This document shows, in pieces, positions 54,001 to 61,026 of a stretch of 64,000 bases of DNA. Origin of the DNA: Cyclobacteriaceae bacterium (lineage in GTDB: Bacteria > Bacteroidota > Bacteroidia > Cytophagales > Cyclobacteriaceae); the NCBI GenBank assembly GCA_028285445.1, contig JANQPQ010000011.1, positions 110,894 through 174,893 of the forward strand. The letters are read 5' to 3'. A program made the position numbers and the translations under genes. The notes under the pieces are model-generated. The model ran no database searches. It was not told where the DNA came from and was given only the letters and a program-made list of their open reading frames with translations. Numbering within the stretch: the stretch's first letter is position 1; each line of letters begins with the position of its first letter.

Positions 54001-54357
54001 AGTATTAGATATTACATCCCCAACGATTGAAATTCCATTTCCAGCGGTCAGATTTACACTAGTTCTTATGGGCATCCATTGGTTGTCTTGCCAGTAGTAA
54101 AAAGAGTTTTCATCGCTGTCAAACACCATTAGTCCGTTTTCAGTTGAAGAAAGTCCGGATGTGAAGTTGGTGTCAGTTCTTTGACTGGTGGTAAGTTTAG
54201 GTATCAGTAGCCCCTGGTTGTTATTGGGTGAAACCAATTCAAGCACTGCGTTGGGGTTTGGGGTTTCGGTACCGATTCCGACAGAGTTCTGGGCATAGAG
54301 TACGGTACTCATAGATAATAACAAACCAGTAAAGGCTATTGCAATTAGGGTTTTCAT
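51034..54357 (-). CDS. Large secreted repeat protein (beta-strand repeats, tail-fibre-like ends)
   Basis: A 1107-residue protein if it starts at the ATG at 54357, where a signal peptide follows (LIAIAFTGLLLSMSTVLYAQ). A longer frame to 54441 adds 28 residues without a signal and is rejected. Residues about 22-100 have the opening SVGIGTETPNPNAVLEL, also found near the end (NVGIGTNSPSARLDVNG), a motif typical of phage-tail-like and surface proteins. The middle ~650 residues are repeats of about 72 residues (see 52089-53699) with conserved VDDADN and SGGNTVDLS motifs. No type IX domain is seen at its own C-terminus. It shares an operon with a CHU_C protein and PorP/SprF and may be an adhesin or scaffold. 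Confidence 0.85.
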   Translation of the reverse strand: MKTLIAIAFTGLLLSMSTVLYAQNSVGIGTETPNPNAVLELVSPNNNQGLLIPKLTTSQRTDTNFTSGLSSTENGLMVFDSDENSFYYWQDNQWMPIRTSVNLTAGNGISIVGDVISNTGDGDADPVNEIQDLQLLGDILSITNNGSATDIDLSTYTNTDSQGLSQSKTGSDVSLSISGGTGTTINVDDADSDATNEIQDLQLSGNLLSITNNGSATDIDLAPFMGTNTDNQTLSLAGTNLAISGGNTLDLTPIQDGVDDADNDATNELQTLTKAGSTVSLSNGGGSFTDEVDDADNDASNELQSISLLGTDLTISSGNTVNLSVIQDGVDDADNNASNELQTISKVGSLVTLSNSGGSFTDDVDDADNNPSNEIQSLSLNTTNLTISGGNTVDLSSIQDGVDDADNDVSNELQTISKVGSLVTLSNSGGSFTDEVNDADASATNEIQDLNLSGNTLTITNNGSATPIDLSPFAGTNTDNQTLTVLGTNLTITGGNTVDLSSIQDGVDDADNDASNELQTINKVGSLVTLSNSGGSFTDDVDDADNNPANEIQSLSLNTTNLTISGGNTVDLSSIQDGVDDADNDASNELQTINKVGSLVTLSNSGGSFTDDVDDADNNPANEIQSLSLNTTNLTISGGNTVDLSSIQDGVDDADNDASNELQTINKVGNLVTLSNSGGSFTDDVDDADNNPGNEIQSLGLSGTNLSIQGANTVDLSVIQDGVDDADNNPNNEIQTIAKVGSLVTLSNGGGSFTDAVNDADASVTNETIDAIALSGTTLRITEAGVTRNTDLASLVDDADASTSNEIITNVALSGTTLRITEAGLTTDTNLAALVNDADASTTNEIITNTSLIGNTLRITEAGSNNDTDLSAIASQWTNSGANINFNTGGNVSVGTTTTTSRLNLGVSTILTTPILRLEQNSTGDAAMNFNVAGNNFVLGIDNSDGDKFKLSDWGSLGTNDRLVVDVSGNVGIGTNSPSARLDVNGSTEINGAFSTPGNGFQNLSGSNLNLAKPTRRVVRLTSSTAGTSVLTMNPGDDGQEVFLIGAGGTAGINIIASLNTTANNRFILAGGVDFGLTTNRVLHLIYDGVLDKWLEISRSSNVNIIN
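52089..53699 (-). repeat. 216-bp tandem coding repeats in the large secreted protein
   Basis: Seven units begin at about 52089, 52305, 52521, 52737, 53052, 53268 and 53484. The period is exactly 216 bases (72 codons) except for one 315-base step, which is one unit plus a 99-base (33-codon) insert. Neighbouring units (for example 52305 and 52521) are nearly identical at DNA level, with scattered mostly synonymous changes. Each unit encodes a VDDADN...SNELQTI block and a NEIQSLSLNTTNLTISGGNTV-type block. The array is prone to recombination and copy-number change. Confidence 0.92.
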
Positions 54358-54510
54358 AGTAGTCAAATCTTCGCTATCAAGGACTTTATCATGACAATCG
54401 CCCGAGGTAAACAAAAACTGAAGAAATTTTAAGCCTCCCATTTACCTCATTCCAAACATCTTGGCATTTTTCCTATTTTAGTTGTTTACTTTTCTAATGG
54501 CACCTGATTA

Positions 54511-55077
54511 ATGATCGAAAGCAACCAGGCAGAGAGTGATGAATTGCTGATTGAGGATCTGGCAGCAGGAAACGCGGAGGTTCTAAATAGACTTTATTTG
54601 GAACATAAGAGCGGTTTCGTAAGCTGGGCAATCAGCAAGTATGGTATCGAAGAAAACAGAGTAAAGGATATCTATCAAGATGCCATCATCATCATTTACG
54701 AAAAGGCCATTGATGGCAACCTGGTATTAGAAAGTAGCTTTAAGACATTTGTGTATGCCATAGGCAAGAATCTTCTTTTGCAAGAAATTGATAAGAAGAC
54801 GAGGATAGGAAAGCACAGCGATCGAATGAACGAACATTTTGAATTCCTATCGGGCCTGGGAGACACAGAGATTTATGAGAAAAGAGTTGATGCAACGAAG
54901 TCGTGGCTTGAGAATCTGGAAGAACCCTGTAGAAGTATTCTTATATCTTACTACTTCTACAAAAAAAGTATGATTGAAATTGCAGAAACTTTTGGATACA
55001 AAAGTCCCGATGTAGCGAAGACTCAAAAAAATCGATGCTTAAATAAGCTTCGAACCAAAGTAACAGAACTAATGTAA
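54511..55077 (+). CDS. Sigma-70-family (ECF-like) sigma factor
   Basis: A 188-residue sigma factor. Region 2 is around residues 45-100 (VKDIYQDAIIIIYEKA, then KTFVYAIGKNLL). Region 4 is around 130-185 (LEEPCRSILISYYFYKKSMIEIAETFGYKSPDVAKTQ, with the helix-turn-helix IAETFGYKSPDVAKT). There is no region 1 or 3, as in ECF-type factors. The next gene begins 6 bases later and encodes a single-pass membrane protein, which is the usual place for an anti-sigma factor. It is divergent from the type IX operon across 153 bases. Target promoters are unknown. Confidence 0.9.
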   Translation: MIESNQAESDELLIEDLAAGNAEVLNRLYLEHKSGFVSWAISKYGIEENRVKDIYQDAIIIIYEKAIDGNLVLESSFKTFVYAIGKNLLLQEIDKKTRIGKHSDRMNEHFEFLSGLGDTEIYEKRVDATKSWLENLEEPCRSILISYYFYKKSMIEIAETFGYKSPDVAKTQKNRCLNKLRTKVTELM

Positions 55078-55083
55078 GCGCAG

Positions 55084-55836
55084 ATGGAATCCAAAGACGA
55101 AAACAAAAGGAGGAAAGACGAGGAAATGCAGCCACACAATGACGGTGATCAGGCGGATTCGCTAATTCGGGAATTTGAAAGCGGCGCCATGTCTGCCGAT
55201 GAGCTGGGAGAACTGCTTGCCACCATCGAGGGTATAAAGGAGTTCGAAAGGCAAAAACTCAAAGATCAGTTTGACAACTTAGAAAGCGAAGAGACTCAAG
55301 GAACCATTCCGATCTATCGTTCGCGTTGGTTTCAAGTGGCCGCCATGATTGTGGCGGTATTGTTACCAGTATACCTGTTTGTGCCTCTGCCCGGCAAGCT
55401 GGGTGATACCCCCCCTGTGCTTTATGAACAGTATTTCAACGCCTATCCCAATTTTGAAGTAACGGTGAACAGGTCTGAAAAAACCAACCTCAGTGAAAGA
55501 GATTATGCTTTTTTCCTGTACGATCAAAAAGATTATGCTGAAGCAGTGGTAAACTTCAAATATGCCATAGTGAAGAACCCAGGTGATGCTGCCAGCAAAT
55601 TCTTTCTGGGAGTTAGCCTGATGATCACTAAGGATCATTTTCAGGCCAAGCGGCAATTTAATGCTGTGATCGAGGATGGCAATAGCAACTACGTAGAAGC
55701 CGCTAAGTGGTACCTGGCTTTGACGCACTTAGCTGATAATAAAAGCTTGCAAGCAACCGAGCTTTTTGAAGAGTTGGCCAGTGATGGTTATGAATTCAAG
55801 CAGCAGTCGGCAGAAATTCTCAAGAAGATCGACTAA
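55084..55836 (+). CDS. Single-pass membrane protein with TPR repeats, possible anti-sigma factor
   Basis: A 250-residue protein. Residues 1-80 are charged and presumably cytoplasmic, with an acidic helix (ADSLIREFESGAMSADELGELL). Residues about 82-102 are one membrane helix (WFQVAAMIVAVLLPVYLFVPL). Residues about 115-250 lie outside and form three to four TPR-like units (ERDYAFFLYDQKDYAEAVVNF, ASKFFLGVSLMITKDHFQAKR, EAAKWYLALTHLADNKS). The order of cytoplasmic head, single helix and sensor-like domain, placed right after a sigma gene, is that of anti-sigma factors. No ZAS zinc motif is present, so this is inferred from position and topology. It overlaps the CHAT gene by 17 bases at the 3' end. 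Confidence 0.72.
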   Translation: MESKDENKRRKDEEMQPHNDGDQADSLIREFESGAMSADELGELLATIEGIKEFERQKLKDQFDNLESEETQGTIPIYRSRWFQVAAMIVAVLLPVYLFVPLPGKLGDTPPVLYEQYFNAYPNFEVTVNRSEKTNLSERDYAFFLYDQKDYAEAVVNFKYAIVKNPGDAASKFFLGVSLMITKDHFQAKRQFNAVIEDGNSNYVEAAKWYLALTHLADNKSLQATELFEELASDGYEFKQQSAEILKKID

Positions 55837-58800
55837 CCCGCCTTCTCCAAATTAACCCTACTGCTATAAGTACGAAGAATACCGTCCAGGAGGCCCACCA
55901 GGTTGTTCGGTCCTCGCTATAATCTAAAGCCGCAGTATCTCCAGTAAAGACAAATCCACCCCAAAGAAATGGGTCGGCTGCTGCTGCACCCGCCTGATCC
56001 AGGTACTGAAGTTTCGCGTTGTGTAGTGCTTCATCCTTTGGCTTTCCAGCCACCAGTTCCTTATAGAAAGATTCCATAATTAATGGCGTTGATTTATCAG
56101 AAGCTAGCCAGAGGCTCATCAAAATGTTCATACTGCCCGCATAAGCGAAAGCCCGTCCCAAACTCATCACACCTTCTCCATTCATTACCGAACCGAAACC
56201 AGTATCACATGCACTAAGTGTTACCAGGTCTGCGTTTAGGTTCATATTGTAGAGCTCATACACATGAAGGCTTCCATCATTAATGGAATCTCCCGCGCTG
56301 GAAAAAAATAATCTCGATAGCTCTGGATTGTCGTTGTCAACTACCGCATGAGTAGCGAAATGTAGAATGCCAAACCTACCTGCTTCATTTCTAAAGTTGC
56401 GTTCTGTGGCCCGTTCATTAATAAGCGCCTCCCCCTGCAATATCTTAGTTGCGGCTCGCACTTCCGATATGGCCCCTGGCAATGGCGGTAAGTCGGCAAC
56501 CCCTCGGGAGGCCACAGACCGGGCCGTTGCTTCTCCTGTAAACGTTGGTGCAATACCCAAAAAAGGGCTACGGTTAAGCAAGGGCTGTTTCTTCTTAACC
56601 CCCAACCCTGCGGAATACAGGTACGAAAACTGATGCTTTTTGATTAAATAGCTCAGCTGGTTATAGGGCAAATCTCTATCCTCAGAAAGCAATATTTCGA
56701 ATGGAACATAGCCAATAACTCCATCCTGCACTATGTAGATCTTCTTTGCCTGCAGTTGCCCAAGGGGTTTTAGCAAGATGTTGTAAAGCTCATGAGCTAC
56801 GGATTGATACTTGCTTTTGTTTCTGGTTACCACTGATTCGCGGAAATCACGCACCGAAGATTGAAAGTCTTCAGAAATGGAAACAGCATGCATCTCTGCA
56901 CCTGATTTTTCAATTGCTATAACAAACAATTTTCTATCTGTTAGCAAATATTCAATTAGAATTTCATCCTCATTCAGCAATGCAGATTGCACTTCCGGAA
57001 TTGTAAGAGATCTGGTGCTGTACTTGAGTTGGTGATAGGTTGGATACTGCTGCTCAATCGAAAGCAATAAGGAGTCGTAACTGGACTTAGCTGCAATTTG
57101 CCTGTTCCTGATTTCAAGAAGTGCATCCCTATCATTCGCATTGAACAGAGCGGCTTCATACTCCTGGCGGAGTTGGCTCTGTTCCAATCGCAATTGAGAT
57201 TCCATCTCGACGATCTCATCAGGTAAAGAAGAAACCCTCAATGCATTTTTATTGCTTGAACTCTCCTGCAGGATGAATGTCTTATTTCGCTCGGAGAATT
57301 GAAAAGCGATATCGACGGTGGCAACGTCACCAGAAGCCAGATAAAGATCATAACAGACGCCAACAGCTGTTCCGTAAATATCAGCCGCCAGTGTTGCCAA
57401 AAGTTGTTTGTCCTTATAACTTCTGTATGCTAATCGAGCATCGTTAATTACTTTGTTTGCAAGCTGCAGTGTTTTGAGGCTTTCTTTCAGGTAGGGATTG
57501 TCCTGATCAAGTTTTGCTAACTTTTGCAATAGATTGGCCTTGGCTGATAGCACCTCCAGTGTACTGAGGGGGTTAATAATATCAGCAACCAGTACATCAT
57601 CCCCGGAATCTTCCATCGCTCTGACCCCAGCCCGCAATGCCAAATTATAGTATTGCAAGGCTTCATCGTTCTTGCCCTCATCTTCATACCTACGCCCCCA
57701 TTCCAGGTAGATATCTACAAGCTGAGGGTGCTTGTCAATTCCTAACTTTTGAAATGAGGCAACGGCATTGTTATAGTACCGGTCTGCCAACTCATAGTCC
57801 TTCAGGGCAGCATGCGCCATAGCTCTCAACTTTAGAGTAGCCCCACTGTATATTGTTACATCGGATTGCTGGTAGCGATCTGCTAATGTTTTTGCCTGTT
57901 GTATGTCCTCCAGGGCTTTTTCCGGCATTCCCAAATCCAAAAACATTTCAGCCTTACTGTTATAAACTGAAACCAGCCCAAACACCTCATCTTGCGACAG
58001 CTTACGGTATTCAGAGGCTGCCTGTTCGAAATAGCTGACGGCTTCCTCTATTTGTCCTCTTTGCTGATATACTTGTGCAAACATGGTAAACAATGAGGCG
58101 AGGTTGCGGGCGCGATGCTCTTCCGTTTTACCAAGAATGGTCATGGCCTTTGTGCCATAATTCAGCGTTTCCTCATAATTCCCTCGAGAAAATTCCAGGT
58201 CAGCAAGATTAACGTAGATGGTGGCAATATCTATATGATCAGGTCCCCGCCCGGCTATATAATGCCCCAAAGCGGACTCCATATTCTCAGCTGCTTTATC
58301 AAAGAAGCCTCTTTCCTTATGAATGTCGCCAACGTTGTGGGTAATCATTGCTTGTCTTACTGCGTTACCTGCGTTGGAAAATATGGCGTAAGCCCTATCA
58401 TAAGATGCCAACGCTTCCTTGTAACGACCCAGGTACTTATAGGAAAGGCCCATTACGTTATGTACATCCCCAACCCGAATATGATCTTCACCAAAAATAG
58501 CCTTGCTTAATACCAGGGTTGAATCAAAATAGGTGAGCGCATCTCTGAATTCACCCTTCAGCCTACTAATACTCCCCAGGTAGTAATAACCCTTGGTCTT
58601 TACAGTAGTCAATGCGCTGTCAAACTGAAGGCCTTCAACGTTTAACGATTGCAGTATGTAATCTATGGCGTTGTCAAAATCATTAAGAAGCGTATAGTTG
58701 AAGCCAATATTTACTTTCAGAAGGTATTCGGTTTTTGCATCGGGCTTCGTTGGAAGTTCGTCTAGCCCTTTAAAAAGTAAAGCATTACCTTCCGTTAGTT

Positions 58801-58924
58801 TCCCTTCACCAGCCAGCGCAAGCCCTTCTTGCAACAACGAATCAGCAGCCTCATTTTTTTGTGCAAACAGCAGGAATGGCGATACTATTAATATCGAAAG
58901 TACTAGTAGTTTGTAGTGGGTCAT
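55820..58924 (-). CDS. Membrane-anchored TPR-CHAT protein (caspase-like protease)
   Basis: A 1034-residue protein if it starts at the ATG at 58924, which gives a signal peptide (LLVLSILIVSPFLLFAQ). The longer frame from 58960 is rejected. Residues about 25-480 are roughly ten TPR units (KYLGRYKEALASYDRAY, GNYEETLNYGTKAM, EDEGKNDEALQYYNLAL). The CHAT domain covers about 690-1000, with catalytic His859 (HFATHA) and Cys906 (SACDTGFG), both present. A C-terminal membrane helix (1009-1026, WWASWTVFFVLIAVGLIW) and a basic tail follow. CHAT is a caspase-like peptidase domain; in type III-E CRISPR a TPR-CHAT protease cuts a protein partner. The proximity to a sigma/anti-sigma-like pair is notable. 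Domain orientation places TPR and CHAT in the periplasm. Confidence 0.9.
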   Translation of the reverse strand: MTHYKLLVLSILIVSPFLLFAQKNEAADSLLQEGLALAGEGKLTEGNALLFKGLDELPTKPDAKTEYLLKVNIGFNYTLLNDFDNAIDYILQSLNVEGLQFDSALTTVKTKGYYYLGSISRLKGEFRDALTYFDSTLVLSKAIFGEDHIRVGDVHNVMGLSYKYLGRYKEALASYDRAYAIFSNAGNAVRQAMITHNVGDIHKERGFFDKAAENMESALGHYIAGRGPDHIDIATIYVNLADLEFSRGNYEETLNYGTKAMTILGKTEEHRARNLASLFTMFAQVYQQRGQIEEAVSYFEQAASEYRKLSQDEVFGLVSVYNSKAEMFLDLGMPEKALEDIQQAKTLADRYQQSDVTIYSGATLKLRAMAHAALKDYELADRYYNNAVASFQKLGIDKHPQLVDIYLEWGRRYEDEGKNDEALQYYNLALRAGVRAMEDSGDDVLVADIINPLSTLEVLSAKANLLQKLAKLDQDNPYLKESLKTLQLANKVINDARLAYRSYKDKQLLATLAADIYGTAVGVCYDLYLASGDVATVDIAFQFSERNKTFILQESSSNKNALRVSSLPDEIVEMESQLRLEQSQLRQEYEAALFNANDRDALLEIRNRQIAAKSSYDSLLLSIEQQYPTYHQLKYSTRSLTIPEVQSALLNEDEILIEYLLTDRKLFVIAIEKSGAEMHAVSISEDFQSSVRDFRESVVTRNKSKYQSVAHELYNILLKPLGQLQAKKIYIVQDGVIGYVPFEILLSEDRDLPYNQLSYLIKKHQFSYLYSAGLGVKKKQPLLNRSPFLGIAPTFTGEATARSVASRGVADLPPLPGAISEVRAATKILQGEALINERATERNFRNEAGRFGILHFATHAVVDNDNPELSRLFFSSAGDSINDGSLHVYELYNMNLNADLVTLSACDTGFGSVMNGEGVMSLGRAFAYAGSMNILMSLWLASDKSTPLIMESFYKELVAGKPKDEALHNAKLQYLDQAGAAAADPFLWGGFVFTGDTAALDYSEDRTTWWASWTVFFVLIAVGLIWRRRVSRSS

Positions 58925-58974
58925 AACCAAGCCAAAGGCAGATTGATTAGCGATTGGCAACTGGTAATTTAGTA

Positions 58975-58991
58975 GATATCAGCGAGATATC
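58975..58991. promoter_or_regulatory. Paired GATATC sites upstream of the CHAT gene
   Basis: GATATC occurs at 58975-58980 and 58986-58991, an 11-base period (about one helical turn), 51-67 bases before the CHAT start codon. Because GATATC is its own complement, the arrangement is both a direct and an inverted repeat. A dimeric regulator could bind here. No good sigma promoter box is seen near it. Chance is not excluded. Confidence 0.25.
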
Positions 58992-59023
58992 ATATCACGC
59001 GGCCTTAACTAGCTATTAGTTTT

Positions 59024-59231
59024 TTATGCCCAAAAAATGCCAGTCACTTTTTCTGTTTTGTAGATAACCTCATTAACCTCAACATAGTCCCCTTCAATTG
59101 TCCAGTCTCCAAGAATTTTTAGAATCTACTTTGAGGTAAAAATCTGTTGAAGTTTCATCTAGTGTTTCAGCGGCATTTTGCCCTAATATCATTTCTCCCT
59201 TCCAGGTTCCAACAATATCAAATGAAATCAT
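59024..59231 (-). pseudogene. Small frameshifted gene, unknown function
   Basis: On the minus strand an ATG at 59231 opens a frame of 45 residues (begins MISFDIVGTWKGEMILGQ) that stops at 59094-59096. Removing one A from the AAAAA run at about 59116-59120 joins this frame to another open segment ending at 59024, giving about 68 residues in all with an ending VTGIFWA. The GTWKGE start resembles small lipocalin-like or DUF-type beta-barrel proteins, but this is weak. It may be a real frameshift, a sequencing error in a homopolymer, or a 45-residue protein. It lies between the M14 gene and the CHAT gene, reading the same way. Confidence 0.5.
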
Positions 59232-59240
59232 AGTAGTACG

Positions 59241-60941
59241 TCAGTTCAACTTGATTACCCTGCTAGCTGTACCACCTTTATCTGATACAACCCGTATAGT
59301 AGCCGTTGCCCTGCGGCCTGTTATCTTGATACCATATTTCAGAAGTCTTTTGCTTTCTGCCCCGGATCTTCCGCTATCCCTGGAACCGCTAATGTGCCCC
59401 AAATCTGTGCGAGTACTGCCTGTAACAAGCTCAGCATTTTTCAACTCCAGTATGGCCCTAACCGGCTGATAAAGTTTCGCCTCAATCGATCTCTCTGTAA
59501 TGTTAGTAGGCAGATAACCAACATTCTGTACTTCAACAGTAAGGTTCACAACCTTCTTTTTTTCAACCGCACTGACCGTGGCTGAGTTGATTGCTAGCAA
59601 CGGCGTTGTTTCTGCCAGATACAGCATCCATTCTGTATATTTTTCAATTTCGCCCTTAAGCAAGTTCGGAGGTGGATTTTGGAAAGTAAACTTGCGGTCC
59701 CAACCACCAATTTCAACAGAGCCCAAACTTGGGTGATCAAAAGTCTTCCATGGGACAAAGCCTTTTCCAGCGGTATTCTTGTCACTCCATGCCAGTCTAT
59801 CATATTCAGTAATGTCGCCGTCTCCATCCACATCTGTTACAAAGCCGCCCCAAAATTCAGGTACATAGGCTACTACCCCAAAGTCCCAATACGACCAACT
59901 AATTAGCGTACCATGCCTGTGTAATCTTGGATTACTGTAACTAGGCCTTACCGGCTGCCCGGTTGTGGTATTGTACATATTTGAAAGCTCCATGATCAGG
60001 CGTTGATCTGCCATGTTGTAGTTGTCCCAGTTTGTTGTTGAAGGCAACCTAAATAAGAAGCCACCGGAAGTATGTCCATGGAAAACACCTCCAATGTGCC
60101 TTTTGGAATTCAGAAATTCTATGGTGGCCCTGGTTTCTGGTTCTGATAAGGGATAAGGCCCAGCTCCACGTTGCTCAAACTCTAGGCCCCAGTTGCGGGG
60201 GAAGTTCCTGTTCATATCAATACCGCCAACTCCGTCTTCATTAAACGAACCATCACCGTCATCATCCAGGCCTTCAGTATATATGTCGTAGTAAGTGCCT
60301 CCCAATTCCCCGATTTTTCTTGGCTCCATCACCCTGTCATCCTTAGTACTTACTTTGTATTTGCCATTGGCATTCTTTACCCTCATGGTAGTGATTATTC
60401 CATCTTTGTCAAGGTCATTGCCTGGATCTTCATCCAGCAGCCCATCCTGGTCTTCATCATAAGGTCGAGGGGTGCTTCTCAAGACAGTTGATGTCAACAG
60501 CGCCAAATCCGCACCATCCGGGTTAAACTTCGGCCTAACGTACAACACCCTTGAATCGACCAGGGCCTTCATTCTCGGGCTGTTCTCATAATTTGAAAGC
60601 ACATGCCAGGCAAAGTGTAAAGCAACTTCAGCGGCTGTCAATTCACCGGCGTGGATGTTGCCATCGTAGTAATAGGCTGGTTTAGAATCGCTGGGGCCTG
60701 TCTCCTGGTTACTAATTTCAAGCACCATTAAAGGAGTACCTTTCAAGGTTTCACCAATAGAATACAACTCTGTAAGCTTTGGAAATGCCTTATTCCAACC
60801 TTCTAGCAGGGCATGGGCCTCCGCCGTAGTATGAAACTTGTCCCACCTAGGATTGAGTGGATCTTCTTTTTGCCCAAAAGTTAAGTTAGAGACCAAAAAG
60901 AAAACGATAATCAGAATAAAGGTTGTGGTTCTGGGAATCAT
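59241..60941 (-). CDS. Secreted M14-family zinc carboxypeptidase
   Basis: A 566-residue protein starting at the ATG at 60941, with signal TTFILIIVFFLVSNLTFGQ; a longer frame to 60989 would bury the signal. The zinc ligands are His and Glu of the motif NIHAGEL and the later His in GVFHGHTSGG, and the catalytic Glu is probably in YVPEFWG. These fit M14 carboxypeptidases. A calcium-binding-like Asp-rich loop (DQDGLLDEDPGNDLDKDG) is inserted between. The last ~100 residues form a beta-sandwich (VVNLTVEVQNVGYLPTN). It lies downstream of dnaB by 85 bases. Substrate unknown. Confidence 0.92.
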   Translation of the reverse strand: MIPRTTTFILIIVFFLVSNLTFGQKEDPLNPRWDKFHTTAEAHALLEGWNKAFPKLTELYSIGETLKGTPLMVLEISNQETGPSDSKPAYYYDGNIHAGELTAAEVALHFAWHVLSNYENSPRMKALVDSRVLYVRPKFNPDGADLALLTSTVLRSTPRPYDEDQDGLLDEDPGNDLDKDGIITTMRVKNANGKYKVSTKDDRVMEPRKIGELGGTYYDIYTEGLDDDGDGSFNEDGVGGIDMNRNFPRNWGLEFEQRGAGPYPLSEPETRATIEFLNSKRHIGGVFHGHTSGGFLFRLPSTTNWDNYNMADQRLIMELSNMYNTTTGQPVRPSYSNPRLHRHGTLISWSYWDFGVVAYVPEFWGGFVTDVDGDGDITEYDRLAWSDKNTAGKGFVPWKTFDHPSLGSVEIGGWDRKFTFQNPPPNLLKGEIEKYTEWMLYLAETTPLLAINSATVSAVEKKKVVNLTVEVQNVGYLPTNITERSIEAKLYQPVRAILELKNAELVTGSTRTDLGHISGSRDSGRSGAESKRLLKYGIKITGRRATATIRVVSDKGGTASRVIKLN

Positions 60942-61026
60942 AGCATTTTGATTTGAGCTGAATATGTCCAATAATCCCTTTTGACACAAGTACTATCTGA
61001 GAGGTGGTTAAAGAGTAGTTCTTTGA

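Noticed and set aside
54461..54476. A -24/-12 site (TTGGCA...) before the sigma factor gene
   Set aside because: The expected GC twelve bases after the GG is absent, so it does not fit sigma-54 spacing.
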